64,000 nucleotides of DNA, from positions 3,609,001 to 3,673,000 of the forward strand of contig NZ_CP084758.1 of the NCBI RefSeq assembly GCF_020535565.1. The letters run 5' to 3'. Under the pieces are notes generated by a model that did no database searches, was not told the origin of the DNA, and saw only the letters and a list, made by a program, of their open reading frames with translations. Source of the stretch: Shinella sp. XGS7. Its GTDB lineage: Bacteria > Pseudomonadota > Gammaproteobacteria > Burkholderiales > Burkholderiaceae_C. Both the position numbers and the translations under genes were made by a program. Of the stretch, positions 35,946 through 44,549 are shown one piece after another. Each line of letters starts with the position of its first letter. The first letter of the stretch is position 1.

Positions 35946-35958
35946 TAGGGGGGAGCCA

Positions 35959-37350
35959 TCAATGGGCAGAGGCGGCGAAGGTGGCGTCCGGCTTCACGCG
36001 CTTGAGCTGGGCCAGCATATCGTGCTGGATGCGCTCCAGCGCTGCTTGCGTGTGGCCTTCAAAACGCAGCACCAGCACCGGCGTGGTATTCGAGGGGCGG
36101 ATCAGGCCGAAGCCGTCGGTGTATTCCACACGCAGGCCGTCGATGGTGACGATCTCGGCCGCGCCGGGGAACTCGGCGATCTCCTTGAGCTGCTTGACCA
36201 CCTCGTGGTGCTCGCCCTCGGCGCAGGGCACATTGATCTCGGGCGTGTTGAAGCTGGTGGGCAGGGCCTGGAGCACGGCGCTGGGGTCGGCCGAGCGCGA
36301 GAGGATCTCCAGCAGGCGGGCCGCGGTGTACATGGCGTCGTCAAAGCCGTACCAGCGCTCGGCAAAGAAGATATGGCCCGAGAGCTCGCCGGCCAGGGGG
36401 GCGCCGGTTTCCTTGAGCTTGGCCTTGGCCAGGGAGTGGCCGGTCATCCACATCAGGGGCTTGCCGCCATGCTCGCGGATCCAGGGGGCCAGGCGTTGCG
36501 TGCACTTGACGTCGAAGATGATCTCGGCGCCGGGCTTGCGGCTGAGGATGTCGGCCGCGAAGAGCATGATCTGGCGGTCCGGCATGATCATCTCGCCGTC
36601 CTTGGTCACCACGCCCAGGCGGTCGCCGTCGCCGTCAAAGGCCAGGCCCAGATCGGCATCGGTGGCGTGCACGATGCGCTTGAGGTCTTCCAGGTTCTCG
36701 GGGCGGCTGGGGTCCGGGTGGTGGTTGGGGAAGTCGCCGTCCACCTTGGAATAGATGTCGATCACCTCGCAGCCCAGGGCGCGCAGGATGGCGGGCGATG
36801 AAGCGCCGGGGATGCCGTTGCCCGAGTCCACCACGATCTTGAGCGGGCGCTTGAGCTTGCAGTCCTTGACGATGCGGTGGCTGTACTCGGCCAGCACATC
36901 CATCTGGCCCACGCGGCCTTTGCCCGTGGCGTAGTCCTCGGCCTCGATGCGGCGACGCAGGCCCTGGATCTGCTCGCCGTAGACGGCGGCGCCCTTGAGC
37001 ACCATCTTGAAGCCGTTGTAGTCCTTGGGGTTGTGGCTGCCGGTCACCTGGATGCCGGAGTTGCAGCCGTGCTTGCCGCGGGTGGCGGCCACGTAGTACA
37101 GCATGGGCGTGGTCACGGCGCCGATGTCCACCACGTCCAGGCCGGTGGACTGGATGCCGCGGACCAGCGCGGCCACCAGGCCCGGGCCCGAGAGGCGGCC
37201 GTCGCGCCCCACGGCCACGGCCTTCTCACCGGCCAGCTTGGCTTCGGTGCCGAAGGCCCGGCCCAGGTGCTCGGCCAGGGTCTCGTCCAGGGTCTGACCC
37301 ACGACACCGCGGATGTCATAGGCCTTGAAGATGGAGGCGTGGACTTGCAT
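35959..37350 (-). CDS. phosphomannomutase/phosphoglucomutase (AlgC-type)
   Basis: Interconverts hexose 1- and 6-phosphates for LPS, exopolysaccharide or nucleotide-sugar synthesis (cytosol). 463 residues. The phospho-serine loop is VTGSHNPKDYNG (Ser105); the metal-binding loop is LAFDGDGDRLG (about residue 245); the sugar-binding loop is GELSGHIFF and the phosphate-binding C-terminal loop is RPSNTTPVLVLRFEG. I chose the ATG at 37350 (MQVHASIFKAYDIRG); the long in-frame upstream stretch is unlikely. It is divergent from the LytS-like kinase gene. Confidence 0.93.
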   Translation of the reverse strand: MQVHASIFKAYDIRGVVGQTLDETLAEHLGRAFGTEAKLAGEKAVAVGRDGRLSGPGLVAALVRGIQSTGLDVVDIGAVTTPMLYYVAATRGKHGCNSGIQVTGSHNPKDYNGFKMVLKGAAVYGEQIQGLRRRIEAEDYATGKGRVGQMDVLAEYSHRIVKDCKLKRPLKIVVDSGNGIPGASSPAILRALGCEVIDIYSKVDGDFPNHHPDPSRPENLEDLKRIVHATDADLGLAFDGDGDRLGVVTKDGEMIMPDRQIMLFAADILSRKPGAEIIFDVKCTQRLAPWIREHGGKPLMWMTGHSLAKAKLKETGAPLAGELSGHIFFAERWYGFDDAMYTAARLLEILSRSADPSAVLQALPTSFNTPEINVPCAEGEHHEVVKQLKEIAEFPGAAEIVTIDGLRVEYTDGFGLIRPSNTTPVLVLRFEGHTQAALERIQHDMLAQLKRVKPDATFAASAH

Positions 37351-37466
37351 GAGTTTCCTTGCTGCGAAGATGAATTTCCGCGCGGATTGTAGGCAGGCGG
37401 CGTGACGCGCCCGCCCCCCTCGTCGGGAATGCCGTCCAGCCATCGGCCGGTCTGTCCATTCGTCGC

Positions 37467-37479
37467 CCAGCCTGGCTGG
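37467..37479. promoter_or_regulatory. 13-bp palindrome CCAGCC-T-GGCTGG before the LytS-like gene
   Basis: Perfect 6-bp arms around one T, 17 bases upstream of the -10 box at 37497. It could be an operator for this divergent region, but short GC palindromes are common in this genome. Confidence 0.25.
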
Positions 37480-37496
37480 CCATCCGCCAGCCTGCC

Positions 37497-37502
37497 TACA
37501 CT
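37497..37502 (+). promoter_or_regulatory. -10 box (TACACT) 8 bases before the LytS-like kinase start
   Basis: TACACT ends 8 bases before ATG 37511, consistent with a leaderless transcript. Confidence 0.45.
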
Positions 37503-37510
37503 GCCGCTCC

Positions 37511-38662
37511 ATGATGAACAGCCCCGCCCAGCCCAGCGTCATCCAGCAGATTCGCCAGGCCTGGCGCCTGAGCTGGAAGCTCTACAAGCACCGCGATGTG
37601 CCGCTGTGGGCGCAGCTCTGCGTGCCCCTGGGCGTGGCCCTGCTGGTGGGCGGCGGCCTGGCCCTGGCCGGCCTGATCAGCCAGGGCCGGCTGGCCCAGC
37701 CGCGCGCCTGGGCCTGGGCCCTGTTCGAGAACCTGGTGATCGCGGGCTGCGTGTCCTTCACCATCTTCGCGGCCTACCGACTGCTGGAGCGGGCGCTGCC
37801 CGAGACGCTGCTCAACCGCATCAATGCCGACCGTGGCTGGCGCGCCGCGCTGCTGCACACGGGGCTCAACCTCAGCATGGTGGTGCTGGGCGGCGCCCTG
37901 GGCCTGAGCCTCCTGGGCCTGCTGCTGCAGATGGACCTCTGGGGCCAGCTGATCCGCCGGCCGGGCGTGCTGCAGGAGTTCCTGTTCATCGCCCTCCTCT
38001 GCACCACGACGGCCAGCCTGCTCTTCTGGTGGCATGAGCGGCGCGAGGCCGAGGCCCTGCGCGTGACCGAGGCCCAGTTCAAGCTGCTGCAGGCCCAGAT
38101 CGAGCCGCACTTCCTCTTCAACACCCTGGCCCATGTGCACTGCCTGATGGACGAGGAGCCCGCGCGCGCCAAGCAGATGCTGGAGGCCTTCACCGACTAT
38201 CTGCGCAGCAGCCTGGGCCAGCTGCGCCGCGAGGACGGCCGCCTGGGCGAGGAACTGGACCTGGCCCAGACCTATCTGGCCTTGATGCAGACCCGCATGG
38301 ACCAGCGCCTGCGCTACGAGATCGAGCTCGCCGACCCGGCCCTGCGCGAGCTGCCCCTGCCGCCGCTGATGCTGCAGCCCCTGCTGGAAAACGCCATCCA
38401 CCACGGCCTGGAGCCCCAGACCAGCGGCGGCCGGCTGCAGCTGCGGGTGCAGGCCCAAGAGGGGCGCCTTGAAGTCAGCGTGCAGGACGATGGCCAGGGG
38501 CTGGACGCCGCCGCCCGGCGCCCGCGCCGCGGCGGCCAGGGCATGGCCCTGGAGAACATCCGCGCGCGTCTGGCCAGCCGCTACGGCGCCGCCGCCGCGC
38601 TCAGCCTGGAGCCCGCCCCCGGCGGCGGCACCCTGGCCCGGCTCAGCCTGCCCCTGCCCTGA
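37511..38662 (+). CDS. LytS-like membrane sensor histidine kinase (HisK_5)
   Basis: 383 residues. Four hydrophobic segments lie between residues 35 and 175 (including LCVPLGVALLVGGGLALAGLI and LNLSMVVLGGALGLSLLGLLL). The kinase core has the phospho-acceptor LLQAQIEPHFLFNTLAHVHC (His in EPHFLFN) and the ATP-binding Asn box PLLENAIHHGLEP, then VQDDGQGLD and GQGMALENIRARL. No known sensor domain precedes it. It is followed 44 bp later by its LytTR partner. Confidence 0.9.
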   Translation: MMNSPAQPSVIQQIRQAWRLSWKLYKHRDVPLWAQLCVPLGVALLVGGGLALAGLISQGRLAQPRAWAWALFENLVIAGCVSFTIFAAYRLLERALPETLLNRINADRGWRAALLHTGLNLSMVVLGGALGLSLLGLLLQMDLWGQLIRRPGVLQEFLFIALLCTTTASLLFWWHERREAEALRVTEAQFKLLQAQIEPHFLFNTLAHVHCLMDEEPARAKQMLEAFTDYLRSSLGQLRREDGRLGEELDLAQTYLALMQTRMDQRLRYEIELADPALRELPLPPLMLQPLLENAIHHGLEPQTSGGRLQLRVQAQEGRLEVSVQDDGQGLDAAARRPRRGGQGMALENIRARLASRYGAAAALSLEPAPGGGTLARLSLPLP

Positions 38663-38706
38663 TCCGCTGAAGCCCCGCATAACCCCCGCCACTGAGCCCT
38701 TGCCCC

Positions 38707-39465
38707 ATGCCCCGCGCCCTGATTGCCGATGACGAGCCGCATCTGGCCCAGTACATCAAGACCCAGCTCGCCACACTCTGGCCCGCGCTGGAGATCCTGC
38801 CCCTGGCCCGCGATGGCGAGGAGGCCGCTGCCCGCATTGCGGCCGAGGCGCCCGACATCGCCTTCCTGGACATCCAGATGCCCGGCCTCAGCGGCCTGGA
38901 GGTGGCCCAGGGCATCGAGGGCAGCACCCGCGTGGTCTTTGTGACCGCCTATGACGAGTACGCCCTGCAGGCCTTCGAGGCCGCGGCCCTGGACTATCTG
39001 CTCAAGCCGCTCAAGACCGAGCGTCTGGCCCGCTGCGTGGAGCGCCTACGCGCCGCCCTGGCCGCGCCCGCGCCCGAACCCGATGCCTCGCTGGCCGCGG
39101 CCCTGCAGCAGCTCAGCCCGCCCGCGCCGGCCGCCGTGCCGCGCCTGCGCTGGCTGCGCGCCAGCCAGGGCGAACTGACCCATCAGATCGATGTGCAGCA
39201 GGTGCGCTACTTCCACGCGGACGACAAGTACACCGTGGTGCAGACCGGCGAGGCCGAGTACCTGATACGCACGCCCATCGTCGAGCTGCTGCCCCAGCTG
39301 GACCCGGAGCAGTTCCTGCAGGTGCACCGCTCCACCATCGTCAATATGGCCCATCTGGCCGGCACCCGGCGCGACGCCGCCAGCCGGCTCTTTCTGCGCA
39401 TCCGCGAGCATGAACGCGAGCTGCCCGTGAGCCGCGCCTACGTTCACCTCTTCAAGTCCATGTAG
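38707..39465 (+). CDS. LytTR-type response regulator
   Basis: 252 residues. The receiver domain has the acidic DDEPH start, phospho-Asp in IAFLDIQMPGLSG and the TAYDEYALQAFEAAALDYLLKPL end (conserved Thr, Lys). The C-terminal LytTR DNA-binding domain starts about residue 155 (YFHADDKYTVVQTGEAEYLI) and includes FLQVHRSTIVNMAHL. It pairs with the kinase upstream. Its targets are not known. Confidence 0.93.
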   Translation: MPRALIADDEPHLAQYIKTQLATLWPALEILPLARDGEEAAARIAAEAPDIAFLDIQMPGLSGLEVAQGIEGSTRVVFVTAYDEYALQAFEAAALDYLLKPLKTERLARCVERLRAALAAPAPEPDASLAAALQQLSPPAPAAVPRLRWLRASQGELTHQIDVQQVRYFHADDKYTVVQTGEAEYLIRTPIVELLPQLDPEQFLQVHRSTIVNMAHLAGTRRDAASRLFLRIREHERELPVSRAYVHLFKSM

Positions 39466-39527
39466 GGCGGCAAGGTGGACTTGCATCCAGATGTCCGTAA
39501 ACGGCGAGCGGCTGGCTGAGCGCCTCC

Positions 39528-39533
39528 TATGAT
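39528..39533 (+). promoter_or_regulatory. -10 box (TATGAT) 6 bases before the Ada-AlkA start
   Basis: TATGAT ends 6 bases before ATG 39540, the same layout as for selD and ribD. Confidence 0.5.
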
Positions 39534-39539
39534 GGCCGC

Positions 39540-41054
39540 ATGCCTTCCGCTCCCGACACGGTTCCTGACATCGCTGCGCCCGGCCTGGACCGGGCCCAGT
39601 GTTACCCGGCCCTGCTGGCCCGCGATGCCCGCTTCGATGGTCACTGGTTCGTGGGCGTGACCTCCACCGGCATCTACTGCCGCCCCGTCTGCCGGGTGCG
39701 CACGCCGCGCCAGGAGAACTGCCGCTTCTTCGCCAGCGCCGCCCAGGCCGAGGCGGCCCGCTTTCGCCCTTGCCTCAAGTGCCGGCCCGAGATGGCGCCG
39801 GCCGCGCCCCTGCGCTGGAGCGTGATGGACGCCTCCCGCACCCTGGCCCGCCAGGCCGCCGCCCTGCTGGAGGCCGGCGAGAGCGAGTCGGTGGAAGACC
39901 TGGCGCGGCGCCTGGGCATCAGCGACCGGCATCTGCGCCGCATCTTCGCGGCCGAGCATGGGGTCTCGCCTCTTCAATACCTGCAGACCCGCCGCCTGCT
40001 GCTGGCCAAGCAGCTGCTGGCCGACAGCGCCCTGCCCATCACCGAGGTGGCCGCCGCCGCCGGCTTTCGCAGCCTGCGGCGCTTCAACGCCGCCTTTGTG
40101 GAGCAGTACCGGCTCCAGCCCTCGGCCCTGCGCCGCGGCGCGCCGCCGGTGGCCACGGCCTGCGGCGAGCCCGCGCTGCGCCTGGCCTACCGCCCGCCCT
40201 ATGCGGTGGAGGCCCTGCTGGAGTTCCTGGCCGCGCGCGCCATCCCCGGCATCGAGACCGTGGACCTGGCCCAGCGCACGGTCAGCCGCAGCCTGCGCAT
40301 CCGCCATGGCGGGCGGGTGCATGCCGGGCGCCTGGTCGTGCGCTTCGACACGGCCCAGCCCGTGCTGCTGCTCTCGCCCTGCGCGGCGGTCTGGGGCACG
40401 GCCGCCAGCCTGATTCCCCTGGTGCGGCGCTGGCTGGACCTGGACGCCGAGCCCGCCGCCATCGACGCCCGCCTGGGCGATCTGGCCGAGGCCACGCCGG
40501 GCCTGCGTCTGGCCGGCTGCACCGACCGCTTCGAGCTGGCCGTGCGCGCCGTGCTGGGCCAGCAGGTCACGGTGGCCGCGGCCCGCACCCTGGGTGCGCG
40601 CCTGGTGCAGCGCTTCGGCACGCCGCTGGACGCCGGCCAGGCCGCGCCCGGTGTGGACCGGCTCTTTCCCCTGCCCGAAACCATCGCCCAGGCGCCAGTG
40701 GAGGCGATTGCCGAGCTGGGCATCATCCGCCGCCGTGCCGAGGCCCTGATCGCCCTGGCCCGCGCCTGGCCCGAGCTGCGCTATGCGGGCGAGATCGGCG
40801 GCCAGGGCGAGTTCGAGGCCGCGCATGCCGAGCTGGTGGCCCTGCCCGGCATCGGTCCCTGGACGGCCGGCTATATGCTGATGCGCGGCTGGAGCTGGCC
40901 CGATGCCTTCCCGCCCGGCGATGTGGTGCTGAAGAAGATGCTGGCGGCCCGGGCCGCGGAGGAGGCGCCCGCCGATCCGGAACAATGGCAGCCCTACCGC
41001 AGCTATGCCGTGCTGCAACTCTGGCGCCGCGCCGCGGCCGCCCCCAAGAACTAG
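39540..41054 (+). CDS. Ada/AraC/AlkA fusion: adaptive-response regulator and 3-methyladenine DNA glycosylase
   Basis: 504 residues in three parts. Residues about 20-85 are the Ada zinc domain, with the four Cys ligands Cys47, Cys51, Cys78 and Cys81 (IYCRPVCRVR, PCLKCRPE), Cys47 being the phosphotriester methyl acceptor. Residues about 105-205 are an AraC helix-turn-helix (DLARRLGISDRHLRRIF and ITEVAAAAGFRSLRRFNAAF). Residues about 215-500 are AlkA: N-terminal fold, AVLGQQVTVAAARTLGARLV, then the HhH-GPD motif LVALPGIGPWTAGYMLMRGWSWPDAF, where Asp in the last part is catalytic. The O6-methylguanine transferase domain of E. coli Ada is absent. Confidence 0.93.
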   Translation: MPSAPDTVPDIAAPGLDRAQCYPALLARDARFDGHWFVGVTSTGIYCRPVCRVRTPRQENCRFFASAAQAEAARFRPCLKCRPEMAPAAPLRWSVMDASRTLARQAAALLEAGESESVEDLARRLGISDRHLRRIFAAEHGVSPLQYLQTRRLLLAKQLLADSALPITEVAAAAGFRSLRRFNAAFVEQYRLQPSALRRGAPPVATACGEPALRLAYRPPYAVEALLEFLAARAIPGIETVDLAQRTVSRSLRIRHGGRVHAGRLVVRFDTAQPVLLLSPCAAVWGTAASLIPLVRRWLDLDAEPAAIDARLGDLAEATPGLRLAGCTDRFELAVRAVLGQQVTVAAARTLGARLVQRFGTPLDAGQAAPGVDRLFPLPETIAQAPVEAIAELGIIRRRAEALIALARAWPELRYAGEIGGQGEFEAAHAELVALPGIGPWTAGYMLMRGWSWPDAFPPGDVVLKKMLAARAAEEAPADPEQWQPYRSYAVLQLWRRAAAAPKN

Positions 41055-41081
41055 ACATCGCCCGCGCGGAGACCTCCTCAC

Positions 41082-41960
41082 ATGATCAAGAGCCTGGACC
41101 TGGGCGAGCTGTTGCTGCTGGCCGCCATCTGGGGCGCCTCCTTTCTCTTCATGCGCCTGGGCGCGCATGAGTTCGGCGCCATCCCCCTGGCCGCCCTGCG
41201 AGTGGCGGGCGCCTCGCTCTTCTTGCTGCCCCTGCTGGCCGCGCGCCAGGGCCTGGCCGAGCTGCGGCGCGACTGGCGACCCCTGCTGGTGGTGGGCCTG
41301 CTCAACAGCGCCCTGCCCTTTGCGCTCTACAGCTATGCGGCCCTGTCCATCACGGCCGGCCTGTCCAGCATCCTGAATGCCACCACGCCGCTGTGGGGCG
41401 CCCTGGTGGCCTGGGCCTGGCTGAGCCAGGGCCTGAATGTCAGCCGGATGGCCGGCCTGGCCCTGGGCTTTGCCGGCGTGGTCTTTCTGGCCTGGGACCA
41501 GGCCAGCTTCAAGCCCGGCGGCAGCGGCTGGGCGGTGCTGGCCTGCCTGCTGGCCACGCTGTGCTACGGCATCGCGGCCAACTTCACCAAGCGCTTCCTG
41601 AGCCGCTGCAGCCCGCTCACCGTGGCCACCGGCAGCCAGTTCAGCGCGGCCCTGATGCTGGCCGCCCCGGCCGTCTTTTTCTGGCCCGCCAGCCTGCCCT
41701 CGGCGCCGGCCTGGGCGGCCGTGGCGGCCCTGGCCCTGCTGTGCACCGGCGTGGCCTACATCCTCTACTTCCGCCTGATGCAGCGCATAGGCCCTACCAA
41801 CACCATTGCCGTGACCTTTCTGATCCCCGGCTTCGCCGTGGTCTGGGGCTGGCTCTTCCTGGCCGAGGCCTTCACCTGGCGCATGGCCGGCGGCTGCGCC
41901 ATCGTGCTGCTGGGCACGGCCCTGGCCCTGGGGCTGCTGCCGCGCCGGCGCGCGCGCTGA
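41082..41960 (+). CDS. EamA/DMT-family transporter
   Basis: 292 residues with about ten predicted membrane segments in two EamA halves: LLLAAIWGASFLFMRLGAHEF begins the first and LLATLCYGIAANFTKRFL the second. The repeat signature AYSYAALSITAGLSSIL-like and the late GPTNTIAVTFLIPGFAVVWGWLFLAEAF are typical of drug/metabolite exporters. Substrate unknown. It starts 27 bp after the Ada-AlkA gene and may be co-transcribed. Confidence 0.9.
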   Translation: MIKSLDLGELLLLAAIWGASFLFMRLGAHEFGAIPLAALRVAGASLFLLPLLAARQGLAELRRDWRPLLVVGLLNSALPFALYSYAALSITAGLSSILNATTPLWGALVAWAWLSQGLNVSRMAGLALGFAGVVFLAWDQASFKPGGSGWAVLACLLATLCYGIAANFTKRFLSRCSPLTVATGSQFSAALMLAAPAVFFWPASLPSAPAWAAVAALALLCTGVAYILYFRLMQRIGPTNTIAVTFLIPGFAVVWGWLFLAEAFTWRMAGGCAIVLLGTALALGLLPRRRAR

Positions 41961-42270
41961 GCGCACGGGCGCACCCGACCCGCGGCCCCGGCGGGAGGGC
42001 CCCGGTATCATCACGGGCTTCGCGCCAGCGCGCGCGGCCCGGGCCCACCCGCCCAGCGGCCGCACCCCGGCGGCCCCATCCCGGCCCCCCCAGCGCTGCG
42101 GCGTGACGGCCTGACCCCGGCAGGCCCCGTCTTCGGCCCGTGATCCGTGGCCCGCATGCCCCGCTCCCCTGTGGCGTGACCCGCAGCGCCTGCGCTGCCG
42201 AGCCGCTACATGGGCGGCCGGCTCCTCTGCCGGCCTCTTGCTGACCCGAAGTTCCCAGGCTGTACCCCCG
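41961..42270 (+). other. 310-base GC-rich gap and long leader before the MFS gene
   Basis: No gene is seen. A -10-like TATCAT at 42006-42011 would start a leader of about 250 bases, very GC-rich and able to fold. No known riboswitch motif was recognised. Confidence 0.4.
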
Positions 42271-43632
42271 ATGTCCTCCCCCTCGCTTGCCGCCGTCGAG
42301 CGGCCCTCCGCGCAAGCTGCGCCCCTGAACTCGCCCCGCAAGGTCGCCCTGGCCTCGCTGATCGGCACCGCCATCGAGTTCTACGACTACTACATCTACG
42401 CCGCCGCCGCGGTGCTGGTCTTCAACAGCCAGTTCTTCCCCAAGGGCGATCCCTCGGCGGCCACCCTGCTCTCGCTCTCCACCCTGGCCCTGGCCTTTCT
42501 GGCCCGGCCGATCGGCTCGGCCCTGTTCGGCCATTTCGGCGACAAGATCGGCCGCAAGCGCACCCTGGTGGCCTCCCTGCTGACCATGGGCCTGTCCACC
42601 GTGGCCATCGGCCTGCTGCCCAGCTACGAGCACATCGGCCTGTGGGCGCCGGTGCTGCTGTGCGTCTGCCGCATCGGCCAGGGCATAGGCCTGGGCGGTG
42701 AATGGGGCGGTGCCGCCCTGGTGGCCACCGAGAACGCGCCCGAGGGCAAGCGCGGCTGGTATGGCGCCTTCCCCCAGCTGGGCGCGCCCATGGGCCTGTT
42801 CGCGGCCAATGGCGTGTTCTTCCTGCTGAGCTATTTCCTGGGCCCCGAGGCCCTGGTGGACTGGGCCTGGCGCATCCCCTTCCTGCTCTCGGTGGTGCTG
42901 GTGGGCGTGGGCCTCTATGTGCGCCTGACCCTGCATGAAAGCGCCGTGTTCCGCCAGGCCGAGCAGCAGGGCAAGAAGCTGCATGCGCCGGTCAGCGCGG
43001 TCTTCAAGCGCCATGGTCTGGCCCTCTTGATGGGCACCCTGATCATGACGACGACCTATGTGCTCTTCTACCTGATGACGGCCTTTGTCCAGGTTTACTC
43101 CAAGAGCCCGGTGGCGCTCTCGGGTGCCGGCCATGCGCTGGGCCTGGGCATTCCGGCCAATACCTTCACCGGACTGCTGCTGATCGGCGCCATCGTCTTC
43201 GGCCTGTGCACCCTGATGGGCGGGCTCTGGGCCGACCGCCTGGGCCGCCGCCGCTGGCTGATCGGCGTGACCAGTGCCATCCTGGCCTTCGGCCTGGCCA
43301 TGCCGGCCCTGCTGGGCCAGGCCTCGCCCTGGCAGCTGCTGGGCTTCATCATCCTGGGCATGGCCCTGATGGGCGCCACCTTCGGCCCCATGGCCGCCCT
43401 GCTGCCCGAGCTCTTCCCCACCGAGGTGCGCTACTCCGGCGCCTCGCTGGCCTACAACCTGGCCTCCATCGTGGGCGCCTCGGTCCCCACCCTGGTGGCC
43501 CTGGAGCTGAACAAGGCCTACGGCCTGAGCGGCGTGGGTCTGTACCTGGCGGCCAACAGCCTGCTCACCCTGGCCGCCCTGTGGCGGGTGCGCGAAACGC
43601 GCGATCTGGACCTGGCCCGCGTGGGCAGTTGA
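42271..43632 (+). CDS. MHS-family MFS metabolite transporter
   Basis: 453 residues with about twelve membrane segments. It has the metabolite:H+ symporter (ProP/ShiA/KgtP-like) pattern: SLIGTAIEFYDYYIYAAAAVLVF at the first helix, HFGDKIGRKRTLVASLL in loop 2-3, and RIGQGIGLGGEWGGAALVATENAPEGKRGWYGAF (in parts) for helix 4-5. The late PELFPTEVRYSGASLAYN is also conserved. Likely substrates are organic acids or osmolytes; not determined. I chose the ATG at 42271 over an upstream in-frame start at 42238. Confidence 0.92.
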   Translation: MSSPSLAAVERPSAQAAPLNSPRKVALASLIGTAIEFYDYYIYAAAAVLVFNSQFFPKGDPSAATLLSLSTLALAFLARPIGSALFGHFGDKIGRKRTLVASLLTMGLSTVAIGLLPSYEHIGLWAPVLLCVCRIGQGIGLGGEWGGAALVATENAPEGKRGWYGAFPQLGAPMGLFAANGVFFLLSYFLGPEALVDWAWRIPFLLSVVLVGVGLYVRLTLHESAVFRQAEQQGKKLHAPVSAVFKRHGLALLMGTLIMTTTYVLFYLMTAFVQVYSKSPVALSGAGHALGLGIPANTFTGLLLIGAIVFGLCTLMGGLWADRLGRRRWLIGVTSAILAFGLAMPALLGQASPWQLLGFIILGMALMGATFGPMAALLPELFPTEVRYSGASLAYNLASIVGASVPTLVALELNKAYGLSGVGLYLAANSLLTLAALWRVRETRDLDLARVGS

Positions 43633-43654
43633 GCCGCCGGCGGCCGGCTTGGTG

Positions 43655-43660
43655 CACACT
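43655..43660 (+). promoter_or_regulatory. -10 box (CACACT) 6 bases before a GTG start
   Basis: CACACT ends 6 bases before GTG 43667 of the hypothetical gene; same spacing as the ATG examples. Confidence 0.35.
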
Positions 43661-43666
43661 GCCCGG

Positions 43667-44032
43667 GTGGACTTCATCTACCTGAAACTGCCGGCCGACG
43701 CCGCGCTGGCCGAGCGTCTGGACGCCCTGCACGCCAGCCTGGACGAGGCCTTGCAGGCCGGCGGTCTGGGCGCCGTGATCGGCTGGGGCCGTTCGCTCGG
43801 CGGTCCGCCCCCGGGACCGTCGAGCTGGCACCGCATCGATATCGAGTCGCCCGCCACCGAACAGGCCCTGCCCCTGCTGCGCCTCAGCCTGGCCGGCTTG
43901 GCAGCGCCGGCCGGCAGCGAGCTGCACTACAGCCAGGCGGGACAGGCCCTGCAGGAAGACTGGAGCGGTCAAGCCTGGGCGCCCCCACGGCCCAGCACCG
44001 GCCACGGACTGGGCCGGCGGCGCGCCCGCTGA
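43667..44032 (+). CDS. hypothetical protein, 121 aa
   Basis: A small acidic cytoplasmic protein beginning MDFIYLKLPADAALAERLDAL. It has no signal peptide and no membrane segment. Regular alpha/beta pattern, GAVIGWGRSLGG loop and a ferredoxin-like strand order are suggestive, but I do not recognise the family. The C-terminus (PSTGHGLGRRRAR) is basic and disordered. The GTG start fits both the spacing of its -10 box and the position where the protein-like codon pattern begins. Confidence 0.65.
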   Translation: MDFIYLKLPADAALAERLDALHASLDEALQAGGLGAVIGWGRSLGGPPPGPSSWHRIDIESPATEQALPLLRLSLAGLAAPAGSELHYSQAGQALQEDWSGQAWAPPRPSTGHGLGRRRAR

Positions 44033-44054
44033 AGCCAGGGTCCCGGCCGCACGC

Positions 44055-44213
44055 TCAGCTTGAGCGCTGCTTGGCCCGCGCGCGGCGTTCGTCCTCGCGC
44101 ATATGGCGCAGGAAGAAGCGCACATAGAAGGCGCCCATGCCCAGCACGATGAGCAGCACCACCAGGCTCATCAGGCCCACATCGCTGGCAAACAGATCCT
44201 TGAAAACCGACAT
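44055..44213 (-). CDS. DUF3149 small membrane protein
   Basis: A 52-residue protein. MSVFKDLFASDVGLMSLVVL leads into a single membrane segment (about 13-35), followed by a basic tail (RHMREDERRARAKQRSS). This is the DUF3149 pattern (short, one membrane helix, basic C-terminus). An AAAGGAG site lies 8 bases before the ATG at 44213, which supports this short start over the longer in-frame stretch. Function unknown. Confidence 0.85.
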   Translation of the reverse strand: MSVFKDLFASDVGLMSLVVLLIVLGMGAFYVRFFLRHMREDERRARAKQRSS

Positions 44214-44503
44214 CGCGAACTCCTTTCTTGGCTTGGGTTCGCATCGATTGAAAGCCAGGGCGGCCCACGCGAGCTTGACCGGGCACAAAGCCGCGTGCCG
44301 CAGCCGGGCCGAGCGAACCCGGAGCTTGACGTGACGCCATCCGCGGTGCCGGTTCGTCGCCCGAAGCAAGACTTGACCCTAGAAGGCAAGCCCCCTCCGA
44401 TGGGTGTGTCGGCATTCTTTACGTCCCCATGAGCTCTTTGGCTCATGATGAATGCAAACCCTTGATTCCAAAGGGCGGCGGCTCAGGGGGCATGGCAGTT
44501 GCT

Positions 44504-44519
44504 AATGCGCTGGCGCATT
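44504..44519. promoter_or_regulatory. palindrome AATGCGC-TG-GCGCATT before the PEP-CTERM gene
   Basis: Perfect 7-bp arms around TG, about 30 bases upstream of the ATG at 44550. Candidate operator or mRNA hairpin. Confidence 0.4.
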
Positions 44520-44549
44520 TGCACAACAACAAGCACTTCGCTGAACACC

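Noticed and set aside
35869-36801. Plus-strand frame opposite the phosphohexomutase gene
   Set aside because: No recognisable domain; the mutase has all its catalytic loops.
37467-37479. Treating the CCAGCC palindrome as a LytTR site
   Set aside because: LytTR sites are direct repeats; this is a short GC palindrome, kept only as a weak feature.
39444-42374. 976-codon minus-strand frame across Ada-AlkA and EamA genes
   Set aside because: Composition is that of an antisense shadow and it contradicts two well-supported genes.
44493-44510. sigma-54-like TGGCA...TGC before the PEP-CTERM gene
   Set aside because: The GG and GC cores are 11 rather than 10 bases apart and the consensus flanks are weak.
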